A DNA stretch of 64,000 nucleotides from Acaryochloris sp. CCMEE 5410 (lineage in GTDB: Bacteria; Cyanobacteriota; Cyanobacteriia; Thermosynechococcales; Thermosynechococcaceae). Position 1 is the first letter of the stretch. Every line of letters starts with the position of its first letter. The notes beneath the pieces were generated by a model. The model was not told the origin of the DNA, searched no databases, and worked only from the letters and a program-made list of their open reading frames with translations. This document shows positions 34,286 to 43,415 of this stretch, piece by piece. Position numbers and translations under genes: made by a program. Where the stretch lies: contig NZ_AFEJ02000002.1 of assembly GCF_000238775.2 (NCBI RefSeq), positions 124,001 to 188,000 of the forward strand, in the 5' to 3' direction.

Positions 34286-34420
34286 TTAACTCTTTACTAA
34301 ATATCGGCTATTGCCAGGACCACACAGAACGACAATTCCAGGGGCAACAAGATTTTCACTCCCATAGGTGGTGACGAATTGGAGAATATTGAATTGGAAT
34401 GTTGCTTCAGCACCTGAAAT
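34286..34420 (-). pseudogene. 3'-end relic of a second DyP peroxidase gene
   Basis: Minus strand reads GAEATFQFNILQFVTTYGSE then NLVAPGIVVLCGPGNSRY to a stop, matching the intact DyP end (GADMPFLFDIRQFVTVQGGE, FFAPGIAALRGLANGQY). Only ~45 codons remain. With the catalase-like fragment it represents a decayed duplicate of the operon. Confidence 0.88.
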
Positions 34421-34539
34421 CAAAGACCTACCAAATGCAGAGTGTTGTCGATAGCAAGACGGGAGAGTGTCTTAACGAAATAACCAATCAACCGATGCCT
34501 ATTAGAAGCCAAACCTGCTATATATCAGCGCTACGGGTA

Positions 34540-35262
34540 TTACTCCAAAAGCCAAGAACCTCCCAAGAGAAGGATATAAACCACCACACCGCAGAGAAAC
34601 CAAAAGAAACGAGTATCTTTATGGTCTGGGAGTTCTTCCTTGAAGATGTTGAACATCAAGAACCCTGTCAACAGAGCTGTGAGGGTATTAGAGAAGGTGC
34701 GATTTGCCGCCTCCGCTAATAGGTCGGTAACAAGTCCACAAACGACGGCTGCGATTAAAACATATCGCCCCTGACGATCAAACAGATTTTTATAGTGTTC
34801 ACTCAGATGATGATCGGTGGATAGCAGGTGTAAACTCATGGCCAAAATATAGATAAAGGCAAAAGGAATGCTCTGCTCGAACTGTTCAGGAATGGAATAG
34901 ATCAGCAGAAAGTTATAGGAACTCACGAATATCATCTGTAGCCAAAAGGCTCTTTTGTTGAGTTCCTGGGAATCATCATGTGTCTGTGACCAGATCCACC
35001 GTTGGGCACCGTAAAAGAGCAAAAATCCGAATAGGGCCACGATGTGAATAGGAAATCGACCAATAGCGACATCCCCTTCTTCCAACTCCGGTAGTAGATG
35101 CAAAAACATATAGGTAATCGCCATCCCTCCACTAAACGAGATGGCGATGTGCTCGGATGTGTACAACCACTTATGCAGCGGGCGGGACCAGTAGTGAATC
35201 GCGATAAAGATGATCGCAACTAAGGTTGTTAATTCAAGGATAATAAATGAACTTGTATGCAT
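34540..35262 (-). CDS. ZIP-like multi-span membrane protein
   Basis: ATG at 35262 preferred (GAGGG about ten bases upstream; the longer frame has a hydrophilic non-family extension). 240 residues, about eight hydrophobic helices. Metal-transporter-like polar helices: FSGGMAITYMFLHLLPEL (HLLPEL), MSLHLLSTDHHLSEHYK (His-rich loop), VTDLLAEA and FNIFKEELPDH. The H-x-x-P-E and E-E-L-P motifs echo helices 4 and 5 of ZIP divalent-metal importers, but the order is not classical. Likely transports a divalent cation. A degraded paralogue end lies at 27190-27292. Confidence 0.7.
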   Translation of the reverse strand: MHTSSFIILELTTLVAIIFIAIHYWSRPLHKWLYTSEHIAISFSGGMAITYMFLHLLPELEEGDVAIGRFPIHIVALFGFLLFYGAQRWIWSQTHDDSQELNKRAFWLQMIFVSSYNFLLIYSIPEQFEQSIPFAFIYILAMSLHLLSTDHHLSEHYKNLFDRQGRYVLIAAVVCGLVTDLLAEAANRTFSNTLTALLTGFLMFNIFKEELPDHKDTRFFWFLCGVVVYILLLGGSWLLE

Positions 35263-35363
35263 GAGGACATTCCCTCTTCTAAACTTGCTGCTGGACTGGA
35301 TCGAGACAAGATGTTGAAGATCCAAAGCTAAGAATCGTCAATTCAATACTTTGCTAAAAACCT

Positions 35364-36674
35364 CTAAGCTTCAGGCAGATTAGATATGGCTGTTTGCTGG
35401 CCATACCTGGACCGATAAGGGAGACGAACAGGCATTTCTGCCACAGTTTGATGCTCTGCTGTTGGTAAGGACTTATCCTTCTCAACTCTTTGGGCATACC
35501 AGTTCGCGCCAGGAAACGCTGACAGTCCATGGGCAAAGATACTGAGCAAAACCGTAGAGACCACAATGGAAAAGATCTGCTCTCGTCCCTGGATGGCGTC
35601 CCGGTTGAGCACCATTAGCACGTAAAGAATGGAGGCTACACCGCGAGGACCAAACCACCCCAGAAACAGTTGGGTGTCCCATCGAAGTTTCATGCCAACA
35701 AGGCTAAGGGAAACACTTAAGAGTCTGGCTGCAGTGAGGCTTAGAACGGCATAGAGAATCACTCTGCCCTGCATTTGCGTAAGAACAGGCAAGACCATTA
35801 GTCCGCCAAAAATGACGAAGGTAACGAGGATAAAAAACTGTCCTTCTGTCTCTCCATACTCATACAGGCGAGGGCAAAGTTCTTGATGGGTATTGCCTAA
35901 GGTCAGCCCAGCACAGAAGGCAGCGATAAATCCATTGCCACCCAAGGGTTCAGCCAAACAGAAGGCTAGTGCGGCCAAGGAGAGCAGCGATAAGCGCTGA
36001 TAGTTCTCGGTCATCCAATGGGATCGAGCCGTTGTCGCAATCAGTTGTCCCCCTAAATAGCCCACCAGAATCCCCACTACGGGTCCCATAACGAGCTGGG
36101 CTAAAGCAAAACTACCCCAGCTAGCAACGGTTTGTTCTCCCCCCGCTGACTCAGCTAGGGATAAAAAAATCAATAAGATAGGCAGACAAATCCCGTCATT
36201 TAGCCCACTCTCAATATTCAAGGCTTGCCGAATTCGCACTGGTACGTTGGGACTATTGACGACGGCCTGTCCTAGGGCGGCATCGGTAGGGGCCAGAATG
36301 GTGGCAACGGCGGCGGATTCCCATATATTGAGTTGGGGAAAGAGTGCGATCGCAAACCCGCTACCTAACAGGATCGTTAACGGTAAGCCAATCCCCAACA
36401 GTCTGAGGGGCAGTTGATACTGCTGTTTCAAGAGTTTGAAATCAATCCGAGACGCATCGGTGAACAGGACGAAGACCAAGGTTGTGGTGGCAATAATATC
36501 TACCACTTCATTATCCACGGACAGATTCAGCAGTTGGCTGACAAAGGGACTGATCAAGAGTCCAAAGGTGGCAAAAATCATCGGTGGCGTAAGTATGCTC
36601 TTTTCGATCCGCCCCGAAATGAGGCCAAAGGCCAGGGTAAAGAGGGAAATGATCGTAACGGATTCCAGAATCAT
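35364..36674 (-). CDS. Cation/proton antiporter, CPA1/CPA2 type (Na+/H+ exchanger family)
   Basis: 436 residues, ~12 hydrophobic helices. Features of monovalent cation/H+ antiporters: TLVFVLFTDASRIDF (helix with F-x-D), APTDAALGQAVVNS and the central NIESGLNDGICLP (ESGLNDG, the ion-binding Asp motif), GFIAAFCAGLTLG, GPRGVASILYVLM. C-terminal ~50 residues are hydrophilic and cytoplasmic. Predicted to exchange Na+ (or K+) for H+ across the plasma membrane. Transcribed on its own or with the ZIP-like gene, ~100 bp downstream. Confidence 0.93.
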   Translation of the reverse strand: MILESVTIISLFTLAFGLISGRIEKSILTPPMIFATFGLLISPFVSQLLNLSVDNEVVDIIATTTLVFVLFTDASRIDFKLLKQQYQLPLRLLGIGLPLTILLGSGFAIALFPQLNIWESAAVATILAPTDAALGQAVVNSPNVPVRIRQALNIESGLNDGICLPILLIFLSLAESAGGEQTVASWGSFALAQLVMGPVVGILVGYLGGQLIATTARSHWMTENYQRLSLLSLAALAFCLAEPLGGNGFIAAFCAGLTLGNTHQELCPRLYEYGETEGQFFILVTFVIFGGLMVLPVLTQMQGRVILYAVLSLTAARLLSVSLSLVGMKLRWDTQLFLGWFGPRGVASILYVLMVLNRDAIQGREQIFSIVVSTVLLSIFAHGLSAFPGANWYAQRVEKDKSLPTAEHQTVAEMPVRLPYRSRYGQQTAISNLPEA

Positions 36675-36714
36675 GGTGAGTCATGCTGAACAACGAGCTA
36701 AGTCGGTTTTTGAG

Positions 36715-37467
36715 TCAAACAGGGGTCGGTTCTGTAAGTGCGATCGCATCCCGAAGATGAGGACGGCTATACCAACTCCACTGTCCTTCTGTTACTGGCT
36801 GGATATTAAACTCAGACCGCAAGTCGTCTAGGGGCTGTTCGAACCGTTCTTCCCACTTCACAGGGAACAGAGGTTTTGCGTCTCGCCCCATCTTGATGCC
36901 CGTAGACAGGATGTCATAGTCATATTCAACATCAATACCGTTGTCCTGGGGACCCCCAAAAAAGTCCAGTAACATACCAAGAAGATTGATCAATATCCAA
37001 CCGGGATAGCCCGTCTGGGCGACGGTGACAGAAAGGACACCCGCTTCACCAAAGTCGTCCATGCTAAAACCAGTCAAAATATGATGTAAATCATGGGTTT
37101 TACGAATGCGGTTAATCACATAATCTGCATCCGTCTCAATATTGCGCAGACGGTAGAAGTGGGGCTCATATCCCAAAGCACTCATCACTCGGGCATAGGT
37201 CCACCCTAGTGATCCTTCCGGCATCTGCAGCATTTTATCCAATTCATACTCTGGGCCTAAATATTGCTCTTCAATCATTTGAGCAGTGGCTGCATCTTCT
37301 CTCATCCAGGTCAGACAGCGCTTCATTTGGGGACTATCTCGCAGCAAGTCGCTAATATCAAATACCTCATTCACGTCCGTCCCGGCCCCAGCCACATGAT
37401 CAATAAAGGTCAATAGCTGGTTGATATTGTCAGGTGTGGCAATGTCATTGATATATTTGAACCCCAT
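36715..37467 (-). CDS. Coq4-family protein
   Basis: 250 residues. The Coq4 zinc signature HDxxHx11E is complete: H125-D126-L-H-H129 with E141 (THDLHHILTGFSMDDFGE). Around it IRKTHDLHHILTGF and SVTVAQTGYPGWILINLLG fit the family. In mitochondria and proteobacteria Coq4 is needed for ubiquinone biosynthesis (C1 decarboxylation/hydroxylation). Cyanobacteria make plastoquinone instead, so this paralogue probably acts on another quinone or has a different role. A C-terminal tail of ~60 residues carries IKMGRDAKPLFPVKWEERF. It stands next to the antiporter gene, 40 bp apart. Confidence 0.85.
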   Translation of the reverse strand: MGFKYINDIATPDNINQLLTFIDHVAGAGTDVNEVFDISDLLRDSPQMKRCLTWMREDAATAQMIEEQYLGPEYELDKMLQMPEGSLGWTYARVMSALGYEPHFYRLRNIETDADYVINRIRKTHDLHHILTGFSMDDFGEAGVLSVTVAQTGYPGWILINLLGMLLDFFGGPQDNGIDVEYDYDILSTGIKMGRDAKPLFPVKWEERFEQPLDDLRSEFNIQPVTEGQWSWYSRPHLRDAIALTEPTPV

Positions 37468-37539
37468 GATCGTCTCCCTCTCGTGTATTTATCGGTTAGT
37501 TGGGTTAGTTCTGAAAAGCTTGGTCGATGGCTCTAAGCT

Positions 37540-37695
37540 TTAAGTCGCAAGCCGTTGGGCATGGCTGTAGAAGCCTGACGTTCTATGAATTAAAAACTCA
37601 CTATAATCAGCGATATCATCCAGACCAATTGCTGTAAGCAGTACTTCAAGTGCTAGCCAAATTGTGATTTGAGTCAGTAGCGTTTTCCATTTCAT
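37540..37695 (-). CDS. Small membrane-associated protein (51 aa)
   Basis: ATG at 37695 with a very strong AGGAGGTGG ribosome site nine bases upstream. Begins MKWKTLLTQITIWLALEVLL; hydrophobic residues ~5-24, then GLDDIADYSEF and a basic C-terminus (HAQRLAT). One probable membrane helix. No known family. It lies on the same strand between the coiled-coil gene and the Coq4-like gene. Confidence 0.6.
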   Translation of the reverse strand: MKWKTLLTQITIWLALEVLLTAIGLDDIADYSEFLIHRTSGFYSHAQRLAT

Positions 37696-37829
37696 GAATG
37701 TCCACCTCCTAGCAGTTAGTCTTGTCCTTGGACACTCCTTCCCCTGGAATTAGAGCTTCGGAACGTACAAGCACTAACTGAGGGGAAAGAGGTTCAGAGG
37801 CCCTTCAGGCCATCATTGGCAAAATCCAG

Positions 37830-38216
37830 CTATGACTCCTTAATCAAGGCAGCCCAAGCAGAATTCACGGCTTTATCGAAGCGATCTCCCATGCCTTTGA
37901 GTTCAGCTATAAAGGTGTCCCATTTGCGACTGGCATCATCATTGAGTTCTTTAAGAGACTGATCCAAAGCATTGCCTTGTTCTTGGAAAAAGGTCTCTGT
38001 TTGATTGAGTGTTGCCTTCGCTTGGCTAATGGCCTGATGATAGGTTTCACGGGTGATTTGGTCAGCAGCAGAAAGTTCAGATTCGGCCCGCTTTTTAATT
38101 AAATCGACCAACTCGCCCGCTTTTTGCTTAATCTCATCTGATTCATTCGCCATTTTTTGATTTACTAGGGCTTGGGTTTCTTCACTGACGGGAGTGATTG
38201 AGGAAGAAGTAGTCAT
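37830..38216 (-). CDS. Coiled-coil, phasin/apolipoprotein-like protein (128 aa)
   Basis: Almost wholly alpha-helical, heptad-like, charged (K/E/Q/A rich): VNQKMANESDEIKQKAGELVDLIKKRAESELSAADQITRETYHQ, AISQAKATLNQTETFFQEQGNAL, WDTFIAELKGMGDRFDKAVNSAWAAL. No transmembrane helix or signal. It resembles stress-related helical proteins (phasin-like, LEA-like) that coat hydrophobic surfaces, though no family can be named. Precedes the small membrane protein and the Coq4-like gene on the same strand. Confidence 0.7.
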   Translation of the reverse strand: MTTSSSITPVSEETQALVNQKMANESDEIKQKAGELVDLIKKRAESELSAADQITRETYHQAISQAKATLNQTETFFQEQGNALDQSLKELNDDASRKWDTFIAELKGMGDRFDKAVNSAWAALIKES

Positions 38217-38615
38217 GATTTTTCTCCAAATTAGAAATAATGAGCACAGCGATTGAGCAGGAAAACAAAGTTTGTTTCCTCGCTATATCGGTGTGACTTG
38301 GGTGGATAAGTGACAACCGTGGTTTATTCAACCTTTTGCTACTAGTGCGTGGTCGGCAGCTATCTTCTACTCCCGATGGTTGATTCGGTTTAGGTTTCAG
38401 CCATCACCATTCAGGTTGTTGAACTGAGTCTATGGTGATTAATCAGCTTCGTCAGTAATAGAAAAGTAAGAAGCTCAGGTTATTTAGATCACAAAAATTA
38501 AGCCGCAATGTGATCAAAAAGTGAGATCGTTATCCTGGCCTAAACTATCCCTCCGCCAGGGCACAGCGGTACAATTGGCCTAAACCTGGATTTTCTGAAG
38601 CCTGGAAAGTAAACC
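38217..38615. other. 399-bp divergent intergenic region, no gene seen
   Basis: Promoter space between the coiled-coil gene and the first NTPase-WD40 gene. Several short A/T stretches near 38460-38520; no further element recognised. Confidence 0.4.
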
Positions 38616-41600
38616 TTGATTGCTGTAGATGCTCTGGCTGTCTTAGAAAAAACCCTGCCCCCCGGAACACTCAACCAAGTTAAAACATTGGTGTTTAAAC
38701 AAGCCTGGGACGGTAAAGGCTATGCAGAAATTGCTGAAGAGGCTGGCTACGACACGGACTATATAAAAAGTGTGGCCGCTCAACTTTGGAAAAGCATTTC
38801 CTCAGAACTAGGCGAGAAAGTCACCAAAACAAATTTTCGGTCCTTATTGATTCAGCGATTGGACGAATCTGATGTCAGTGAGGATTCACTAGTTCAACCA
38901 CCTATCGCAAAGGAATCTACCCCACCTCCTTCAGGGATAGCCAATGGGAAAGCCCCTGTTGTGGACTGGGGCGAAGCCCCCGATGTCACTAAATTTTATG
39001 GCCGCAATGAAGAGCTCGCCCAAATTTCCACCTGTAATCTGACCGAGGGGTGTCGATTAGTGGCCGTGTTGGGCATGGGCGGCATTGGTAAAACAAGCTT
39101 AATCACTAAACTGGCCCAGCAGGTCCAACATCGCTACGATTTTGTGATTTGGCGATCCCTCCGCAACGCGCCAACAGCGGACGAAGTTCTTGCAGAGCTA
39201 ATCCCCTTCCTGTCTGAGCAACAATCTGATCAATGCTCGACCCGCCAACTAGTGCAATGTCTGCGATCCTCTAGGTGCCTGATCATATTTGACAATGTGG
39301 AGTCGATTCTCCAGGCTGGGCAGGTAGGATACTACCGCCCAGGCTATGAAGAATACGGGAATCTGTTGCGGGTTGTGGGAGAAACGGCTCACCAAAGTTG
39401 TTTACTCCTAACCAGCCGAGAGAAGCCGCCAGAAGTGGCCGAATTAGAAGGCTTAGACCTAGCCGTTCGTTCCTTTTCCCTGCGAGGTTCCTCTGAAGTC
39501 GCCACTGCATTACTCAATGCCAAGGGAATTGAGGGCAGACCCGCGCAGCAACGGCAGCTGAGCCATCACTATGGGGGGAGTCCTCTGGCCCTCAAAATTA
39601 TTGCCAGCTCAATTCAGGACTTATTTGAGGGCAATCTAGAGGACTTTTTAGCCCAAGAAACGGTGGCCTTTAACGGCATTCGTCGCCTGTTGGACCAGCA
39701 GTTTAAGCGGTTGAGTCCCCTAGAAAAAGTCATTCTGAACTGGTTGGCGATTAATCGAGAATGGACTTCGATTGCTGAGTTGCAGCGAGATATTGTACCA
39801 ACGGTATCCATGGCCAATCTGCTGGAATCTCTGGAAGCCCTTACCTGGAGAAGCCTGATTGAGAAGAACATCAGTCACCAAGGGCAATCTGGGCAATACA
39901 CCTTGCAACCCGTCGTCATGGAATACGTGACCAATGATTTAGTTCAACAGGTGTATCAAGATTTGACGAAAGATACAGACCCTCGGACGTTGCAGGCACA
40001 AGGTCTGTCTGCATCCCAGTCCTACTTTCATACCCATGCTCTATTGAAAACAACCGTCAAAGACTACATTCAAGACAGCCAAAAACGTCTAATATTAGAG
40101 CCCTTAGCCCAATTACTTCGCAACACTTTTTTCTCTGCCCCCATGCTGGCGCAATGGGTACAGTCAGTGCTAAATCAACTCCATACCAGTCCAGTGACTG
40201 GATATGGGCCTGGAAATTTGATCAATCTCTGCCGTCAACTCAAGCTGGATTTAACAGGGTATGATTTCTCCCAACTTCCCATCTGGCAGGCAAACCTTCG
40301 GGATATGTCTTTGCCAAGGGTCAATTTTAAGGAGGCTGATTTTCAGCAGACCCTTTTCACTCAATCCCTCAGCGGCATTCTTAACATCGCCTACAGCCCT
40401 AAAGGAGACTTTCTAGCGACCATAGATGCCACTGGAAGTGTTCGCCTCTGGCGGGTTGCGGATGGTCAACTTCATCTGTCTTTCGAAGATCACACTTACT
40501 GGGGGTGGGCATTGGCCTTTAGCCCCGATGGCCAGCAACTGGCCAGTGGCGGCGAAGACGATATGGTCAGAGTTTGGGATGTTACTACTGGCCAGTGTAT
40601 TAACAGTTTGGAACTCAAGTGTAATGTGGTTTGGACTGTAGCCTTTAGTCCCAATGGTCAGACCCTAGCGATTGGCAACAGCGATACAGATATTTTGCTG
40701 TGGGATCTGAAAGAGAATCAGCTGCCCGAAGTATTACAAGGACATACTAGCGATGTGAGATCGCTCCAGTTTAGTCCTGATGGTCAACAGTTAGTCAGTG
40801 CCAGTCACGATCACACTCTTAAAATTTGGAATTTACAAACCAGGCAGTGTCAGCAGACCTTTGATGGACATTCTGAGTGGGTCCTTTCTGTCGCTTATAG
40901 CTTTGATGGTCAGACCCTAGCGAGCGGAAGTGCTGACCGTACAGTCAGATTGTGGGATGTGAGGACGGGGCAATGTCGCCAGACTTTATCCGGTCATGAT
41001 CTTATGGTTACGGCTGTTACCTTCAGCCCAGATGGTCAACAGCTTGCCAGTGCTAGTGAAGACCGCACCATCAGAGTGTGGGATGTCCGTGGCCAGCATC
41101 TGAAAACCTTAGTTGGTCATCTGCATTGGGTTTGGTCCGTGGCCTTTAGTCCGGATGGTCAAATGCTAGCCAGCGGCGGGAGCGATCAAACCGTTAGATT
41201 TTGGCACGTACAAACCGGTCGACCTTTGAAGACCTTGGCTGGTTATATCGACTACTCCTATGCTCTAGCCTGGCTTGCTGATGGACGAGCCCTAATAACT
41301 GGAAGCTCTAATCATACGATTCGCACTTGGGAACAAGGTTACTGCAGACAAACCTGGAAGGCTCACGATAACTGGGTCTGGTCCGCTAGCTGTAGCCCTG
41401 ATGGACAAGTATTAGCCAGTGGGTCCAACGCTGTCAAATTATGGGATGTGAAGACAAATGATTGTATAGCCACATTGCAGGAGAATGAAGGGTTTGTCTT
41501 TTGTCTGGCCTGGAGTCCCAAGGGCCGATATTTTGCTACAGGTTCCTCAGATCATCGAGTTAGGGTTTGGAAAGCGGACACTCAGCGATGTCTACAACTT

Positions 41601-42218
41601 TTGGAAGGACATGAAGGTTGGGTGTTTCAGGTTGCCTGGAGTCCCAATGGTCAAAGTTTGGCGAGCTGTGGCGTAGATGGAATCGCAAAGGTCTGGAACG
41701 AAAAAACAGGAGAATGTCTGCAAACGTTTCATGAAGACAATTGGATTTGGTCTGTGGCCTGGAGTCCCGATCACCGATTTCTGGCCTACAGTACAGCCGA
41801 TGGGAACATTAAATTCTGGGACACCAAAACGTGGAAACTACTGCAGACTCTGACGGGCCATACGGCTCAAGTCACCCGGATCGACTTTAGTCCCTCTGGC
41901 AGGCGACTAGCCAGTGGCAGTTATGATCGTACGATCAAAATTTGGGATGTTGAAACTGGCCACTGTCAACAGACATTAACGGGGCATACCCAAATTATTA
42001 CCAATCTTGCCTTTCATCCCATTGAAACGGGCGATAAATGTCTGTTAGCCAGCGCCAGCGAGGATGAAACCCTACGGATTTGGAATATCCTTTCAGGTGA
42101 ATGTGAGCATGTTCTGAAACCAGAGCGTCCCTATGAAGGGATGAATGTTGCTGGCACTACAGGATTATCCTCAGCCCAAATCAAGTCCCTACAATCTTTG
42201 GGGGCTGTGACCAGTTAA
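38616..42218 (+). CDS. STAND NTPase (NB-ARC/NACHT) with 14 WD40 repeats, vMAP-type N-terminus
   Basis: 1200 residues. The start is a TTG; GGAAAG upstream is weak. N-terminal ~85 residues form a helix-turn-helix-like domain (TLNQVKTLVFKQAWDGKGYAEIAEEAGY) as in vWA-MoxR-associated STAND proteins. NTPase: DWGEAPDVTKFYGRNEEL (~123-140), Walker A VLGMGGIGKTSL, Walker B CLIIFDNVESIL, LLLTSREKP, GGSPLALKI. After a winged-helix region and a short pentapeptide-like linker (LTGYDFSQLPIWQANL) come fourteen WD40 repeats, i.e. two seven-bladed propellers, and a short conserved tail (EGMNVAGTTGLSSAQIKSL). Likely a regulated ATP switch that senses a ligand through the propellers; signalling or phage defence are plausible. 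Confidence 0.9.
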   Translation: MIAVDALAVLEKTLPPGTLNQVKTLVFKQAWDGKGYAEIAEEAGYDTDYIKSVAAQLWKSISSELGEKVTKTNFRSLLIQRLDESDVSEDSLVQPPIAKESTPPPSGIANGKAPVVDWGEAPDVTKFYGRNEELAQISTCNLTEGCRLVAVLGMGGIGKTSLITKLAQQVQHRYDFVIWRSLRNAPTADEVLAELIPFLSEQQSDQCSTRQLVQCLRSSRCLIIFDNVESILQAGQVGYYRPGYEEYGNLLRVVGETAHQSCLLLTSREKPPEVAELEGLDLAVRSFSLRGSSEVATALLNAKGIEGRPAQQRQLSHHYGGSPLALKIIASSIQDLFEGNLEDFLAQETVAFNGIRRLLDQQFKRLSPLEKVILNWLAINREWTSIAELQRDIVPTVSMANLLESLEALTWRSLIEKNISHQGQSGQYTLQPVVMEYVTNDLVQQVYQDLTKDTDPRTLQAQGLSASQSYFHTHALLKTTVKDYIQDSQKRLILEPLAQLLRNTFFSAPMLAQWVQSVLNQLHTSPVTGYGPGNLINLCRQLKLDLTGYDFSQLPIWQANLRDMSLPRVNFKEADFQQTLFTQSLSGILNIAYSPKGDFLATIDATGSVRLWRVADGQLHLSFEDHTYWGWALAFSPDGQQLASGGEDDMVRVWDVTTGQCINSLELKCNVVWTVAFSPNGQTLAIGNSDTDILLWDLKENQLPEVLQGHTSDVRSLQFSPDGQQLVSASHDHTLKIWNLQTRQCQQTFDGHSEWVLSVAYSFDGQTLASGSADRTVRLWDVRTGQCRQTLSGHDLMVTAVTFSPDGQQLASASEDRTIRVWDVRGQHLKTLVGHLHWVWSVAFSPDGQMLASGGSDQTVRFWHVQTGRPLKTLAGYIDYSYALAWLADGRALITGSSNHTIRTWEQGYCRQTWKAHDNWVWSASCSPDGQVLASGSNAVKLWDVKTNDCIATLQENEGFVFCLAWSPKGRYFATGSSDHRVRVWKADTQRCLQLLEGHEGWVFQVAWSPNGQSLASCGVDGIAKVWNEKTGECLQTFHEDNWIWSVAWSPDHRFLAYSTADGNIKFWDTKTWKLLQTLTGHTAQVTRIDFSPSGRRLASGSYDRTIKIWDVETGHCQQTLTGHTQIITNLAFHPIETGDKCLLASASEDETLRIWNILSGECEHVLKPERPYEGMNVAGTTGLSSAQIKSLQSLGAVTS

Positions 42219-42285
42219 CTAAAAACGTCTATTCATCTATGGTTCTCATTAACAAAACAATCGCTAGCCTTTATCCTGAGACTGT

Positions 42286-43245
42286 TTAGGACGTTCCTGG
42301 TTCTGGGTTGGAAAGATTATTCGGGTCCGCTCGCCAAAAAATAACAAAGGTGGCTTTACTGAGCTTCTTAACAGATTTCACCAGATTGACATAGTAGGTT
42401 TTATCTTCAACTTTGAATTCATATACTGGCCCCCCTCCATATTCACCAATTTTTTGGGGCTGGGAAGCAGATTTGAAGGCTGGAATGGTCGGGAAAGAGG
42501 CTAAAACTTCATCAGGTTCTTTCAGACGGTAATAGCGAGGACTATTAATAATCGCCCCTAAAGCCGTTAGATTTGGATTTTTAACAATATCAAACGCTTT
42601 AATGCTTTCTGTCGTAAAGAACTTTTCGGGTTCAGGAAACTCATCAGGACTGGGAATGTAGTCAAACTCAGACTCAACCTCAGCATTAATTAGTTCTTGA
42701 TCTAACTCTTCAAAAATGGTCTCCACCTCTTCATTTTCAATGGGAGGAGCAGGAGGAGTATCGGTTTCCTGATTTTTAGCATTAAGATCAGACTCTTTCT
42801 TGGGATCCGATTCAGACGATTGAGATTCTGAGTCTTTAGGTTCTTGCTTCTCAGTTGTTTGATCCTTAGAATCAGTTTTTTGTTCTGGCTTAGGCTTTTC
42901 TGTTTCTGGGGGTTTAGGCGAGGGAGGTAAAACAGGCAGGGGGCGAGGCGTCACGGGTGCTCTCTGAATTCGTGGCTTGGGCTTAGGTTTAGTCTTGGAC
43001 TTAGGTTTAACCTTCGTCCGCTTTAACGAAACCGTTTTTGTGACAGGTATATCTTTAATTTTAGGTTGTTCGACTTTGGTCTCTAAGGGAACAGGCGTGG
43101 CCAGTATGACGCCATGTACGATTGCAGAGATCAATACCAATGGATGTTTGAATAACCACCAAAGAAAAAACCGTTTTGGGGGTTTGGGGGCCTCCGAGAT
43201 ATACGTTTTTGGGGGTGGCGGCGGCGGCTTAATCTGCGTAGTCAT
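42286..43245 (-). CDS. TonB-like energy-transducing protein
   Basis: ATG at 43245 (a TTG two codons upstream is unlikely). 319 residues: cytoplasmic proline-rich N-terminus, one membrane anchor (~27-47, FFLWWLFKHPLVLISAIVHGVIL) with a His in the helix, then a ~150-residue K/P/E-rich periplasmic stretch (KPKSKTKPKPKPRIQRAP, PKPPETEKPKPEQ) and a C-terminal ~100-residue globular domain. This is the layout of TonB, which passes proton-motive energy from ExbB/ExbD to outer-membrane receptors. The C-terminal domain is not close to E. coli TonB in sequence. It is the distal gene of a cluster with exbB, two exbD and a phosphate-binding protein. Confidence 0.8.
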   Translation of the reverse strand: MTTQIKPPPPPPKTYISEAPKPPKRFFLWWLFKHPLVLISAIVHGVILATPVPLETKVEQPKIKDIPVTKTVSLKRTKVKPKSKTKPKPKPRIQRAPVTPRPLPVLPPSPKPPETEKPKPEQKTDSKDQTTEKQEPKDSESQSSESDPKKESDLNAKNQETDTPPAPPIENEEVETIFEELDQELINAEVESEFDYIPSPDEFPEPEKFFTTESIKAFDIVKNPNLTALGAIINSPRYYRLKEPDEVLASFPTIPAFKSASQPQKIGEYGGGPVYEFKVEDKTYYVNLVKSVKKLSKATFVIFWRADPNNLSNPEPGTS

Positions 43246-43344
43246 GAACAATCAGGGGTCACAGCAAAGGAATCGGCGTGTTGGCTTGATTCAAAGAAGA
43301 GAAAAGACTCGGGAGAGCACTCATCATCTACTGGTCAAAAAGAA

Positions 43345-43380
43345 GTTCCTGAGGAAGAACTCGTGAACTTCCTCAGGAAC
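43345..43380 (-). terminator. Rho-independent terminator after the phosphate-binding gene
   Basis: Perfect 13-bp stem GTTCCTGAGGAAG / CTTCCTCAGGAAC with a 10-nt loop; on the minus strand TTCTTTTT follows. It lies between the phosphate-binding gene and the TonB-like gene, so tonB is either partly read through or has its own promoter. Confidence 0.85.
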
Positions 43381-43415
43381 AAACAGCAGAGTGTGAGAAA
43401 ACCAAAGTTCGGAGT

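Noticed and set aside
34399-34719. 106-codon plus-strand ORF with VVDSKTGECL, a WD40-like motif
   Set aside because: Mostly antisense to the ZIP-like gene; the ten-residue WD40 match is too short to call a relic on its own.
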